Part shown: piece by piece, positions 16,601-22,041 of the stretch
Numbering within the stretch: the stretch's first letter is position 1
How the letters are laid out: the number at the start of each line of letters is the position of its first letter
NCBI GenBank assembly: GCA_944393275.1
Contig: CALXZQ010000007.1
Coordinates: forward strand, 1-22,041
DNA length: 22,041 bases
Origin: an uncultured Clostridia bacterium
GTDB lineage: Bacteria; Bacillota; Clostridia; TANB77; CAG-508
Direction of reading: 5' to 3'
Translations under genes and position numbers: made by a program
Notes under the pieces: generated by a model
What the model was told of the DNA's origin: nothing
Database searches by the model: none
What the model saw: only the letters and a program-made list of their open reading frames with translations

Positions 16601-17810
16601 ATATGGAAATACAAATTGGAAAGATCAATTAACCAACTACAATGGAAAAGCAATAACATATGATGCTATAGGAAACCCGCTAACTTATGATGGACAAACA
16701 TATACATGGCAAAATGGAAGAGAGTTAGGAAAGATACAAAAAGGAAGCAATGTAATAGAATACAAATACAATGAAAGTGGAATAAGAACAAGCAAAAAGA
16801 TAAATGGACAAGAAACAAAATACTATTTAGAAGGAAACAATGTAATATATGAAACAACAGGAAATAATACAATATATTACAGGTATGACGAGAATGGAAA
16901 TATAACAGGAATAAATTATAACGGACAAGATTACTACTATATAAAAAATATACAAAATGATATAATAGGAATATTAAATAGTAACCTAGAAGAAATAGTA
17001 AACTACCAATATGATAGTTGGGGACAAGTAGTAAAAGTAACAGACAGCCAAGGAAATGAAATAACAGATACAAATAATATAGGATACATAAATCCATATA
17101 GATACAGAAGTTACAGATATGACAGTGAAACAAAACTATACTACCTAAACAGTAGATACTACAACCCAGAATGGGGAAGGTTTATAAATGCGGATGCTAT
17201 TGTAGATACAAAAGATACTTTAGGAATAAACTTATATGCTTACTGTGGAAATAATCCTGTGAATAGAGTTGATAAAACAGGAAAAGGATGGATAAGTGCA
17301 TTTTTTAAAGCAACAGTAGCAACAGTAGTAACTATTGTAAAAGTCATAGTAGATGTGAAAAAAGCTGTATCCTCAATAGCTAGTACGAAAACATATACAA
17401 ATTCAGTAACTAAAAGCGAAGAAGGTGGGTATACAGCACATACAAAAATTAATAAAAAAGATTACATTTATAAGATAAACAATAGAGGAGATATTGCAAT
17501 TGATTATACAAAGAATCCATCATATAGCATAATAGAAGGAAAGACTTTATCCAAGGCGATGATAGAAAATTCCAAACAAGTTAATATAAATAGTCTAGAT
17601 AATAGAACGCTAAGAGGAATAAACGCAGAACTTGATATACATTATGGAGCATATATTCTTACAAAAGCATTTCATGGCAAGACAGATCCGATTTCCAAAT
17701 TTATTGATGAGAAGATATATTTACATATAGTAGAGGCAAATATGGGAGGATATAGTACGGATGATAATGCAAGATATTTTGAATATATATCAATGTTTGT
17801 TAATTATTAA
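10644..17810 (+). CDS. Secreted WapA-like Rhs/YD-repeat polymorphic toxin
   Basis: A 2388-residue secreted protein; AAGGGGGAG precedes the ATG. Residues 1-27 are a Sec signal peptide ending VVLA. Residues about 165-240 are Glu/Gln/Asn-rich. YPITIDPT precedes a DNRLRE-like domain at about 385-576. YD repeats start near 650. A lectin-like jelly-roll segment at about 920-1068 begins NLIQNPYFNSGLNYW. Residues about 1160-1603 hold nine QxW-like motifs (SQKF, KQLW, AQEW, NQEW and others), fitting three ricin-type beta-trefoils. More YD repeats follow (YTYDxxGN) up to the Rhs core, LYYLNSRYYNPEWGRF. PVNRVDKTG (2205-2213) matches the Rhs P-x4-D-x-x-G self-cleavage motif, after which the variable toxin (CT1) starts. 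The known role of such proteins is contact-dependent competition. The immunity gene follows by 15 bp. No wall anchor is seen. Confidence 0.93.
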   Translation: MKIFMGKIITLTIVFVMIFNFSSVVLAEGVELVKYNIETKEEQITEEVVTNAETEEKEPVEIIGEDKSKRTLNEKHFKLSDGSIMAAVYPENVHYEKDGELVDINNSLETVTVEGQEVYQNKENAYKASFAKTAKNSRLVSMVSDGHEISWRMEEAKTLKRREVLQKQETKVEEENTKNELQATNEIVNTTIKGNTEIVNQTENEIKVQEQVEEYTEIKINNVQAQIENQVEEPMQMMQNGIKENEQLEDMAKLENVSSSIKYENILNEIDLKYDVKANKIKESITINDKSGIQDEFVFRFDVGKLKAILLENKEILIMEEGSDGYIFKIEAPYMFDNNCEYSSDIDVELNQDKLTDEYILTIKPSREWMEAEDRVYPITIDPTITTTREYNYIEDTYIFQGDESSNMRHRAHIIRVGSNNKAGPHKNPTRGLIKFSLPDLNAGDQVIWANLSLCSYPDTDEWAPPGREIQIDVHRINTNWSQEIASWNSLSNSYNTVIEDYEKYKFDYNDQLKFYNFNITDIAKDWYTTGNNYGLMIKEHNEQYNYPESDAYFLSANTNKEAWYYGRPVVTIVYRNQTGLEDYLSYHTQSVGRAGTVYTNDYNGNLVLVHQDAATPGNRFPVSINHVFNTNNKGTNLGYGKGYRLNLTQTIEQQTIDGTEYLRYTDEDGTAHYFPKSGNEYKDEDGLALTIYPDGSNYRLEDKNGNKSIFTKLSSGNIWYLTKTTDTDGNVVNITIDLATGRPSKIVDGANQELNLTYQNNLLYTITDSAGRITKFTYTADKLTQIEYSDGKKSNYTYNDNGTLSSITNIDGIKLGYEYYQEKTTRVKKIQEYGANGEIGNSLSIQYGDNSTIFTDNRGYSNSVAFNNYGNPTSIADFGKNNSVDGAYGKTYSYGESGGNKNKLTLESKLMSIKEMPNNLIQNPYFNSGLNYWTKDQCKDSDTVEYIDNNNVFKFIGESNRYKYLRQNVSISGKKGDIFNLSAWVKSAGVPTEHWKIVQISANVIGNNGDASQWAVIPANLDSSSWQFISNQFITNYDYSRVDVYLICYENANATYFDNIGLFREDFGQSYTYDSEGNIVSTQDKAKQESQFTYNGTGELLSSINPKGGRFIYEYDFNNKNRLIKAVNNTGTTYSFNYDNYGNVTSSKVSESRELDTIENNEKYYMKIASSDKYFNIAGSSTNNGAKLEQLEQLGKESQKFILEPQNNYPGYYKIRGSHNIEKSLAVDASDNSIHQWESFNFTSHYWKFIENDDGTYRVVNEYCGDDYCITLKNDSKSNGELIVLEKWEGKQNQKVEIFKVNSGYNPTDDDKIESNELYHIRVKSSNLYLEQEYNNVGAKIIQNPYKPYEPKQLWRIVRLENGRYKIINQDNLRGNVIDVIGAINQNGQLVQMYTNTIPNPAQEWYIRGDKTGTYEIGTALSDEEKRLTVYTDSKEPGTAMCIFEPNGGDNQKFYLEKANLFEIESGATYKIKGHTSGLYVGVNDNGRLELQNENSQNQEWIIENRNDGYYKFKLKGSDNKVMDVYGAYTENGTDIQIHTDTGSDAQKYEIIARTDGTYYIKPKIGNGSKSVDIYGGATTVGTSIKLWESNGTPAQIYELVKIESNDSRKYIETNAEYSEDGRYQTKLIDTSGNEVQYEYNETTGTIKEVTDAKGNTTNYEYDGLDRVTKVSAQANSQTHQNEYTYENDRIKSIKHNGTNYYFEYDSFGNQKTTKIGTQVLGTSTYAANNGVLNSFTYGNNHKITYEYDRFDRLTKKTGTNGSIEYAYDAKGNLKEIKDNINSNTENYTYDLADRLVKKENTNGLKAEYFYDNNSNVNKTKYTLGTDSKETRYNYDRDNRINSVITENDIKVTNYDRLSRIVNTQLKRNNKTYVTRYQYVDTEEPNRTTEKVKSIQNGEGTIISYTYDANGNIETISEGEGEEKEETQKYYYDEIGQLIRENNKKENKTIVYTYDVGGNITSKKEYAYTEGNIEGATVQKTITYTYGNTNWKDQLTNYNGKAITYDAIGNPLTYDGQTYTWQNGRELGKIQKGSNVIEYKYNESGIRTSKKINGQETKYYLEGNNVIYETTGNNTIYYRYDENGNITGINYNGQDYYYIKNIQNDIIGILNSNLEEIVNYQYDSWGQVVKVTDSQGNEITDTNNIGYINPYRYRSYRYDSETKLYYLNSRYYNPEWGRFINADAIVDTKDTLGINLYAYCGNNPVNRVDKTGKGWISAFFKATVATVVTIVKVIVDVKKAVSSIASTKTYTNSVTKSEEGGYTAHTKINKKDYIYKINNRGDIAIDYTKNPSYSIIEGKTLSKAMIENSKQVNINSLDNRTLRGINAELDIHYGAYILTKAFHGKTDPISKFIDEKIYLHIVEANMGGYSTDDNARYFEYISMFVNY
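16686..17197 (+). repeat. Direct repeat copy A: 512 bp of the Rhs core
   Basis: Base-for-base identical, as far as I can compare by eye, with 18773-19284 (offset 2087 bp). It encodes residues 2015-2185 of the Rhs toxin, up to and including NADA. Identity ends exactly where CT1 and CT2 diverge. Confidence 0.95.
17283..17807 (+). other. CT1: variable C-terminal toxin region of the Rhs protein
   Basis: Residues 2214-2388, after the cleavage motif. A hydrophobic, Val/Ala-rich stretch (WISAFFKATVATVVTIVKV) is followed by a soluble domain with NAELDIHYGAYILTKAFHG and a Tyr-rich end. The HYG motif recalls polymorphic toxin type 44, but I cannot confirm this and leave the activity open. The region is unlike CT2. 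Confidence 0.7.
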
Positions 17811-17825
17811 TAGGAGGATTTTGAT

Positions 17826-18350
17826 ATGTCAAAAAAGAAAATTATTCTGATAGTTATAGTTATACTGATATTAATATTAATCTTAATGATAATAGCTATG
17901 GTAGGTTATAAAATATATAGAAAAATATTTCCGGATTATACAGGTTGGAAAAAAATAGAAATAACAGATATAGGTAGCTTTTATGTACCAGAAGATTGGA
18001 TATATACTAAGGAGGGAACAATTGTATATTTTACAGATAAGCCAATAACAGAAGAAAATTATAATATATATCTTATAGGAACAGAATTTATAAAAAATGA
18101 AAAATATATAAAAATAACGGATATATATCCTGAATATAAGGAGAAAGAAATTAAAAATGGGAAAATATTATCAAATAGTGCAGATTATGAAGAAATTGTA
18201 TTTGAAGTAGAAAATAAAAAAGAAAATAAGTTTCACATTACTTTTTCATCAGGAATAAATAGAACTATAAATTTATATGCATGGGATAATTTAGTAAATA
18301 TTGAAACAATAAAGAAGATAGCAGAGTCATATATAGCAGATAGAGATTAA
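17826..18350 (+). CDS. Putative membrane-anchored immunity protein I1
   Basis: I do not recognise the family. The 174-residue protein has a Lys-rich start (MSKKK), one strong transmembrane helix at about 5-28 (Ile/Leu/Val) and a soluble domain of about 145 residues with alternating strands (GSFYVPEDWIYTKEG, IVYFTDKP, FHITFSSGINRTINLY). By the positive-inside rule the soluble domain faces outward. AGGAGG at 17812-17817 is 8 nt before the ATG, and only 15 bp separate it from the Rhs stop. A small gene directly after an Rhs toxin is the standard place for its cognate immunity gene, which is the basis for the call. An outward-facing domain suggests that CT1 acts at, or is intercepted at, the membrane surface; this is inference. 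Confidence 0.7.
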   Translation: MSKKKIILIVIVILILILILMIIAMVGYKIYRKIFPDYTGWKKIEITDIGSFYVPEDWIYTKEGTIVYFTDKPITEENYNIYLIGTEFIKNEKYIKITDIYPEYKEKEIKNGKILSNSADYEEIVFEVENKKENKFHITFSSGINRTINLYAWDNLVNIETIKKIAESYIADRD

Positions 18351-19306
18351 AATGAAAGTTTAAAAGATAATGTAAATGGAAGTATAGAAAGTTATACATA
18401 TGATTTAGCAGATAGAATAGTAAAGAAAGAAAACATAAATGGATTTTTAGCAGAGTATTTCTATGATAATAATAGTAATGTAAATAAAACAAAATATACA
18501 TTAGGAACGGACAGTAAAGAAACAAGATATAATTATGCATAGATAACAGAATAAATAGTGTAGTAACAGAAGACATAACAGTAACAAATTATGATAGATT
18601 ATCAAGAATAGTAAATAAAAAGATAAAAAGAAATAATAAAACGTATATAACAGAGTATACACATTTAGATACAGAAACTGCAAATAAAACAACATAGAAA
18701 GTAAATAGTATAAAGAATGGAAATAACGATGAAATATCATACATATATGATGCTATAGGAAATCCACTAACCTATGATGGACAAACATATACATGGCAAA
18801 ATGGAAGAGAGTTAGGAAAGATACAAAAAGGAAGCAATGTAATAGAATACAAATACAATGAAAGTGGAATAAGAACAAGCAAAAAGATAAATGGACAAGA
18901 AACAAAATACTATTTAGAAGGAAACAATGTAATATATGAAACAACAGGAAATAATACAATATATTACAGGTATGACGAGAATGGAAATATAACAGGAATA
19001 AATTATAACGGACAAGATTACTACTATATAAAAAATATACAAAATGATATAATAGGAATATTAAATAGTAACCTAGAAGAAATAGTAAACTACCAATATG
19101 ATAGTTGGGGACAAGTAGTAAAAGTAACAGACAGCCAAGGAAATGAAATAACAGATACAAATAATATAGGATACATAAATCCATATAGATACAGAAGTTA
19201 CAGATATGACAGTGAAACAAAACTATACTACCTAAACAGTAGATACTACAACCCAGAATGGGGAAGGTTTATAAATGCGGATGCACTAGCTAGTACAGGG
19301 CAAGGA
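18351..19306 (+). pseudogene. Degraded second Rhs core (remnant leading into orphan CT2)
   Basis: It begins directly after the I1 stop codon with sequence homologous to the YD region at about 15965 of the Rhs gene (NGSIESYTYDLADRIVKKEN). It has no start codon. A 1-bp loss near 18537 shifts the frame, with a TAG at 18540-18542. An in-frame TAG also sits at 18695-18697. Relative to the intact gene about 294 bp (98 codons) of YD repeat are missing: the alignment offset changes from about 2381 to 2087 bp. From 18773 it is identical to the intact core. From 18698 the frame is open through to the stop of CT2 at 19879, but no ATG, GTG or TTG occurs in frame before 19307. It is best read as the silent upstream part of an orphan toxin cassette. 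Confidence 0.88.
18773..19284 (+). repeat. Direct repeat copy B: 512 bp of the Rhs core
   Basis: Identical to 16686-17197. The 2087-bp offset leaves copy B in the frame of CT2, so crossing over within the repeat joins the Rhs frame to CT2 without a shift. Confidence 0.95.
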
Positions 19307-19879
19307 ATGCTAAGTCACAATATGTATGCATATTGTAATAATAATCCAATAAACTATGAAGATGAAAATGGAGCAATACTCAACCTTATAGTAAATATAA
19401 TATCTTCAATTGTAAATATATTTAGCTATATGGCACCAAAGATAGAATATGAGACTGAATTAGAAGAACCAACATTTGAAGCAGATTTTATATGGGCAAA
19501 ATTTTCAATAACGCCTAGTAGCAAAATAGCAACAAGAAATAATAACAAAGGTTCAAAAGCATATATAAATACATCATCTAATGGAAAGGTAAGTGTAGGA
19601 ACATCTATTGGAAAAATGTCTATAGAAAAGTCTATGTTTTCTTCAAATGTATCACTACAAATAGGAAAACAACATGTGGTACAATATGAAAATGAGTATA
19701 TTCTTATAGACAAAGTTTCATATATAAATATTAAAGAACATGAGAATAAAACTATAGCAACATATTATACATTCGAAATAAATTCTTTAAATATATTAGC
19801 AACAATGGCATTGGGAGGAGCATCAGTTGGAGTAATTGGAATGTTTCAAAACCAACAAGCTGTTCCAGCAACATACTAA
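19307..19879 (+). CDS. Orphan Rhs C-terminal toxin module CT2 (ORF from first ATG)
   Basis: The first ATG of the open orphan frame gives 190 residues beginning MLSHNMYAYCNNNPINYEDENG, the end of an Rhs core with the P-x4-D-x-x-G cleavage motif. The real module is longer upstream (see the Rhs core remnant), so this ATG is probably not a natural start. AAGGA directly touches it with no spacer. After the motif come a hydrophobic stretch (ILNLIVNIISSIVNIFSYM), a Ser/Lys/Thr-rich beta domain (about 65-165) and a second hydrophobic, Gly-rich segment (LNILATMALGGASVGVIGMF) near the end. It shows no similarity to CT1 apart from the shared hydrophobic entry segment. Activity is unknown; the two hydrophobic segments would fit a membrane-acting toxin, which is inference. 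Confidence 0.75.
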   Translation: MLSHNMYAYCNNNPINYEDENGAILNLIVNIISSIVNIFSYMAPKIEYETELEEPTFEADFIWAKFSITPSSKIATRNNNKGSKAYINTSSNGKVSVGTSIGKMSIEKSMFSSNVSLQIGKQHVVQYENEYILIDKVSYINIKEHENKTIATYYTFEINSLNILATMALGGASVGVIGMFQNQQAVPATY

Positions 19880-19895
19880 AAAGGAGATAAAAGAG

Positions 19896-20447
19896 ATGAA
19901 AAAGAAAAACTATAAAGGATTAATAATTAGAGTATGTGCAATAGTACTATTAGTACTTTTATTTGTACCATTTGAACAATTTATATTTAGGTTTGATACA
20001 CCAGAAGCAGCAATGAAGTTTGACTATAGAGAAGGAGTAAAAGAAATAGTAGCAACTGTTGAAAATGGAGATTATGCCAAAGTTACATATGTAGACAGGG
20101 GTAGAGAATTGGGAACAAAGTGCCTAGTAAGAGATAAAAGAGGATGGATTTCACCAATAAAACAAATATCAATACCCAATAAATTTAAAATAACATTTGA
20201 CTATAGTATTGTGGGTTATTATAAAAAAGGAAAAAATATATTAATAGTTAACTCATCTAAGTATATAGGAGAATATGAAGTACCAGATAATGAATTGATA
20301 GATAATATATATGATAGTATAGGTACAGAATTTGTGGTGGAAGACTTTGTGTATAGTAAAACTCATTATAGAGTATGGCTAGGAATTATTGATAAATATC
20401 CAGAAGATTATAAAATATATTTAGATGGTGAAGAAATTGAAATTTAA
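19896..20447 (+). CDS. Putative membrane-anchored immunity protein I2 of the orphan cassette
   Basis: I do not recognise the family. The start is set by AAGGAG (19881-19886), 9 nt before the ATG at 19896. An earlier in-frame ATG at 19836 lies inside CT2 and has no such site. The 183-residue protein has a Lys-rich start (MKKKNYKG), one transmembrane helix at about 9-26 (LIIRVCAIVLLVLLFVPF) and an outward soluble domain (FDTPEAAMKF, ATVENGDYAKVTYVDRG, YLDGEEIEI). It lies 16 bp after CT2, mirroring I1 after CT1, which is the basis for calling it the CT2 immunity protein. It is not recognisably similar to I1 beyond the shared layout. Unlike the toxin part it has an intact start, as expected if it must be made continuously. 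Confidence 0.68.
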   Translation: MKKKNYKGLIIRVCAIVLLVLLFVPFEQFIFRFDTPEAAMKFDYREGVKEIVATVENGDYAKVTYVDRGRELGTKCLVRDKRGWISPIKQISIPNKFKITFDYSIVGYYKKGKNILIVNSSKYIGEYEVPDNELIDNIYDSIGTEFVVEDFVYSKTHYRVWLGIIDKYPEDYKIYLDGEEIEI

Positions 20448-20514
20448 ATATACATATATTTAATACACTTAATATACTGTAACTAAAATTGAAAACATAT
20501 AGATGAAAATATTT

Positions 20515-20542
20515 TTGTTAATTAATAGAAAAATAATATAAA
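20515..20542 (+). promoter_or_regulatory. Possible promoter upstream of the pre-eno hairpin
   Basis: TTGTTA (20515-20520) and TATAAA (20537-20542) are 16 bp apart (4/6 and 5/6). In such A/T-rich sequence this can arise by chance. If real, its transcript would cross the hairpin at 20580-20613 before eno. Confidence 0.3.
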
Positions 20543-20579
20543 ATATTTTAATTGTTGTAAAAAAATATAACATTGGATA

Positions 20580-20613
20580 AATAAAGTCTTAAGAGAAATT
20601 TTAAGGCTTTATT
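20580..20613 (+). terminator. Intrinsic terminator after the Rhs toxin/immunity locus
   Basis: A 13-bp stem (20580-20592 with 20601-20613) with one G-U pair and an 8-nt loop, followed by TTCATTTT. It is the first clear terminator downstream of the Rhs gene, so CT1, I1, CT2 and I2 could share one transcript of about 10 kb. Confidence 0.8.
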
Positions 20614-20619
20614 TTCATT

Positions 20620-20649
20620 TTGAATAAACTTCCAAAATAATGGCAAAAT
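20620..20649 (+). promoter_or_regulatory. Possible promoter of eno
   Basis: TTGAAT (20620-20625) and CAAAAT (20644-20649) are 18 bp apart, each 4/6. This is the only pair I could find between the terminator and the eno start; it is weak for a highly expressed gene. Confidence 0.25.
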
Positions 20650-20677
20650 AATAGAAATTAAATGAAGGGAGTTTAAA

Positions 20678-21967
20678 ATGAAAGATTATCTAGGAATAAA
20701 AAAAGTAAGTGCACTAGAAGTATTTGATTCTAGAGGAAATCCTACTGTTCAAGTAGAAGTAGTAACAGAAGGAGGTTTTGTTGGAAAAGCAATAGTTCCT
20801 TCTGGAGCATCAACAGGAAGTTTTGAAGCGGTTGAATTAAGAGATAATGAAGAAGAAAGATTAAATGGAAAAGGTGTACAAACTGCAGTTGATAATGTAA
20901 ATAGAAAAATAGCTAAAAAATTAGTAAATATGAATGTATATGATCAAATTCAAATAGATAAAGCTTTAATAAATCTAGATGGAACAGAGAATAAATCAAG
21001 ACTAGGAGCAAATGCTACTTTAGGTGTTTCTTTAGCAGTATGTAGAGCTGCAGCAGAATCATTAGGAATGAGTTTATACAATTATATAGGTGGAATAAAT
21101 GCAACAGAGCTTCCAATACCAATGATGAATATATTAAATGGTGGAAAACATTCTGATAATAATATTAATATACAGGAATTTATGATTATGCCAATAGGAG
21201 CAGAAAGTTTTAAAGAAGCTATGCAAATGGGTGTAGAAGTATATCATAAATTAAAACAAATTCTAAAAAGTAAAGGGTTATCAGTAGCAGTAGGGGATGA
21301 AGGAGGATTCGCACCGAATCTGGCAAATGAAGAAGATGCTATAAAAAATATATTAGAAGCTATATCTGCTGCAGGATATATACCAGGGAAAGATATTAGT
21401 TTAGCATTAGATGTAGCAAGTACAGAGATGTATGAAGAAGCAAAAAAGATAGGAAAAGATGGATATTTGTTTTGGAAAACCGGAGAATTTAAAACAGCAG
21501 ATGAAATGATAGAATATTTATCATATTTAGTAAAAGAATACCCTATAATCTCAATAGAAGATGGATTAGCAGAAGAAGATTGGGATGGATGGGAAAAACT
21601 AACTGAAAATTTAGGAAATGAAGTACAACTAGTAGGAGATGACCTTTTTGTAACTAATGTAGATAGATTAAATAAAGGAATAGAAAAAGATGTTGCAAAT
21701 AGTATATTAATAAAACCAAATCAAATAGGAACATTAACAGAAACATTAGACGCAATAAGGATAGCAAAAGATGCAGGATATAGAACGGTTATATCTCATA
21801 GATCAGGAGAAACAGAGGATACAACAATAGCAGATATAGCAGTAGCTGTAAATGTGGGACAAATAAAGACAGGTGCACCTTGTAGAACTGATAGAGTAGC
21901 AAAATACAATAGATTATTAAATATAGAAGATGAGTCAAATGGTACAACTTTATATGCAACTTTTTAA
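20678..21967 (+). CDS. eno: Enolase (phosphopyruvate hydratase)
   Basis: Enolase interconverts 2-phosphoglycerate and phosphoenolpyruvate in glycolysis and needs magnesium. The 429-residue protein has the normal bacterial length. GAAGGGA (20664-20670) is 7 nt before the ATG. Visible motifs are EVFDSRGNPTVQVEV, PSGASTGSFEAVELRD, the catalytic E208 in VGDEGGFAPN, metal ligands in SIEDGLAEEDW and GDDLFVTN, K346 in ILIKPNQIGT, and ISHRSGETEDTTIADIAVA. H158 in NGGKHSDNN is followed by Ser, where Ala is more usual. All catalytic residues are present. It is separate from the Rhs locus by a terminator and is followed by its own terminator, so it appears monocistronic. Together with ppdK it covers the PEP node, although the two genes are not linked here. 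Confidence 0.99.
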   Translation: MKDYLGIKKVSALEVFDSRGNPTVQVEVVTEGGFVGKAIVPSGASTGSFEAVELRDNEEERLNGKGVQTAVDNVNRKIAKKLVNMNVYDQIQIDKALINLDGTENKSRLGANATLGVSLAVCRAAAESLGMSLYNYIGGINATELPIPMMNILNGGKHSDNNINIQEFMIMPIGAESFKEAMQMGVEVYHKLKQILKSKGLSVAVGDEGGFAPNLANEEDAIKNILEAISAAGYIPGKDISLALDVASTEMYEEAKKIGKDGYLFWKTGEFKTADEMIEYLSYLVKEYPIISIEDGLAEEDWDGWEKLTENLGNEVQLVGDDLFVTNVDRLNKGIEKDVANSILIKPNQIGTLTETLDAIRIAKDAGYRTVISHRSGETEDTTIADIAVAVNVGQIKTGAPCRTDRVAKYNRLLNIEDESNGTTLYATF

Positions 21968-21992
21968 AAGGTTATTTTTAAAATAACCTTTT
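21966..21992 (+). terminator. Intrinsic terminator of eno
   Basis: A perfect 12-bp stem (21966-21977 with 21981-21992) with loop TTA, overlapping the eno stop codon and followed by a short T-rich tail. The A- and T-run arms make it usable on both strands. Confidence 0.88.
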
Positions 21993-22003
21993 TATTATAT
22001 TTT

Positions 22004-22032
22004 ATGTGGAAAAATACATAAAAATATGATAT
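22004..22032 (+). promoter_or_regulatory. Possible promoter of a gene beyond the window
   Basis: Near the right edge TGGAAA and TATAGT are 17 bp apart (about 4/6 and 5/6). No coding start is visible before the window ends, so this is only a suggestion. Confidence 0.2.
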
Positions 22033-22041
22033 AGTGTATGA

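Noticed and set aside
12660..17100. Regularly recurring short motifs (TATGATxxxxxxGGAAA) considered as a CRISPR-like or satellite array
   Set aside because: They encode the YD repeats of one continuous reading frame and vary as protein repeats do; no fixed repeat/spacer structure exists.
16666..17133. A minus-strand open frame of 155 codons that recurs almost identically at 18753-19220
   Set aside because: It is the antisense shadow of the Rhs core repeat. It is made of Leu/Phe/Tyr/His-rich low-complexity sequence and has no ribosome binding site. The recurrence only reflects the 512-bp direct repeat.
19836..19895. Earlier ATG for I2 at 19836
   Set aside because: It lies inside the CT2 coding sequence without a ribosome binding site, and would put 20 polar residues before the membrane helix. 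The ATG at 19896 has AAGGAG at proper spacing.

Overview
The window is a low-G+C bacterial chromosome segment, very A/T-rich with AGA/TTA/ATA-heavy codon use and strong AAGGAGG-type ribosome binding sites. It looks like an anaerobic Clostridia-like member of the Bacillota: it has pyruvate phosphate dikinase, a dockerin-bearing secreted protein and a WapA-style Rhs/YD-repeat toxin. I cannot name the genus from the sequence alone.

Layout. 31-373 (minus) holds a tRNA operon, Val(TAC)-Asp(GTC)-Phe(GAA), with a consensus sigma-A promoter and an intrinsic terminator directly after the last CCA. 502-3159 (plus) encodes a secreted 885-residue protein: a propeller-like N-terminal half, a CAP/SCP domain, a bacterial Ig-like domain and a C-terminal type I dockerin. 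3261-3524 (minus) is a small four-cysteine protein of clearly higher G+C, divergent from ppdK (3680-6313, plus). 6395-10417 (minus) is a tight operon tsaE-tsaB-rimI-Lon-like protease. tsaE and tsaB make proteins for the tRNA t6A37 modification, and rimI acetylates ribosomal protein S18. Both tsaE and tsaB appear to use non-AUG starts (AUU and UUG).

The most interesting part is 10644-20447 (plus), a polymorphic-toxin locus. A secreted 2388-residue Rhs/YD-repeat protein carries a DNRLRE-like domain, a lectin-like jelly-roll domain and about three ricin-type beta-trefoils within its YD shell. It ends in a variable C-terminal toxin region (CT1), followed 15 bp later by a membrane-anchored putative immunity protein (I1). 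Directly after I1 lies a promoterless, frameshifted copy of the Rhs core, fused to a different C-terminal region (CT2) and followed by a second membrane-anchored putative immunity protein (I2). The end of the Rhs core is present twice as a 512-bp exact direct repeat (16686-17197 and 18773-19284, offset 2087 bp), and the identity stops just where CT1 and CT2 diverge. Recombination between the copies would replace CT1/I1 with CT2/I2 in the correct reading frame. This is a displaced orphan toxin/immunity cassette, in effect a stored alternative warhead.

20678-21967 (plus) is enolase, with terminators before and after it. No rRNA genes, CRISPR arrays, insertion sequences or prophage genes were seen.
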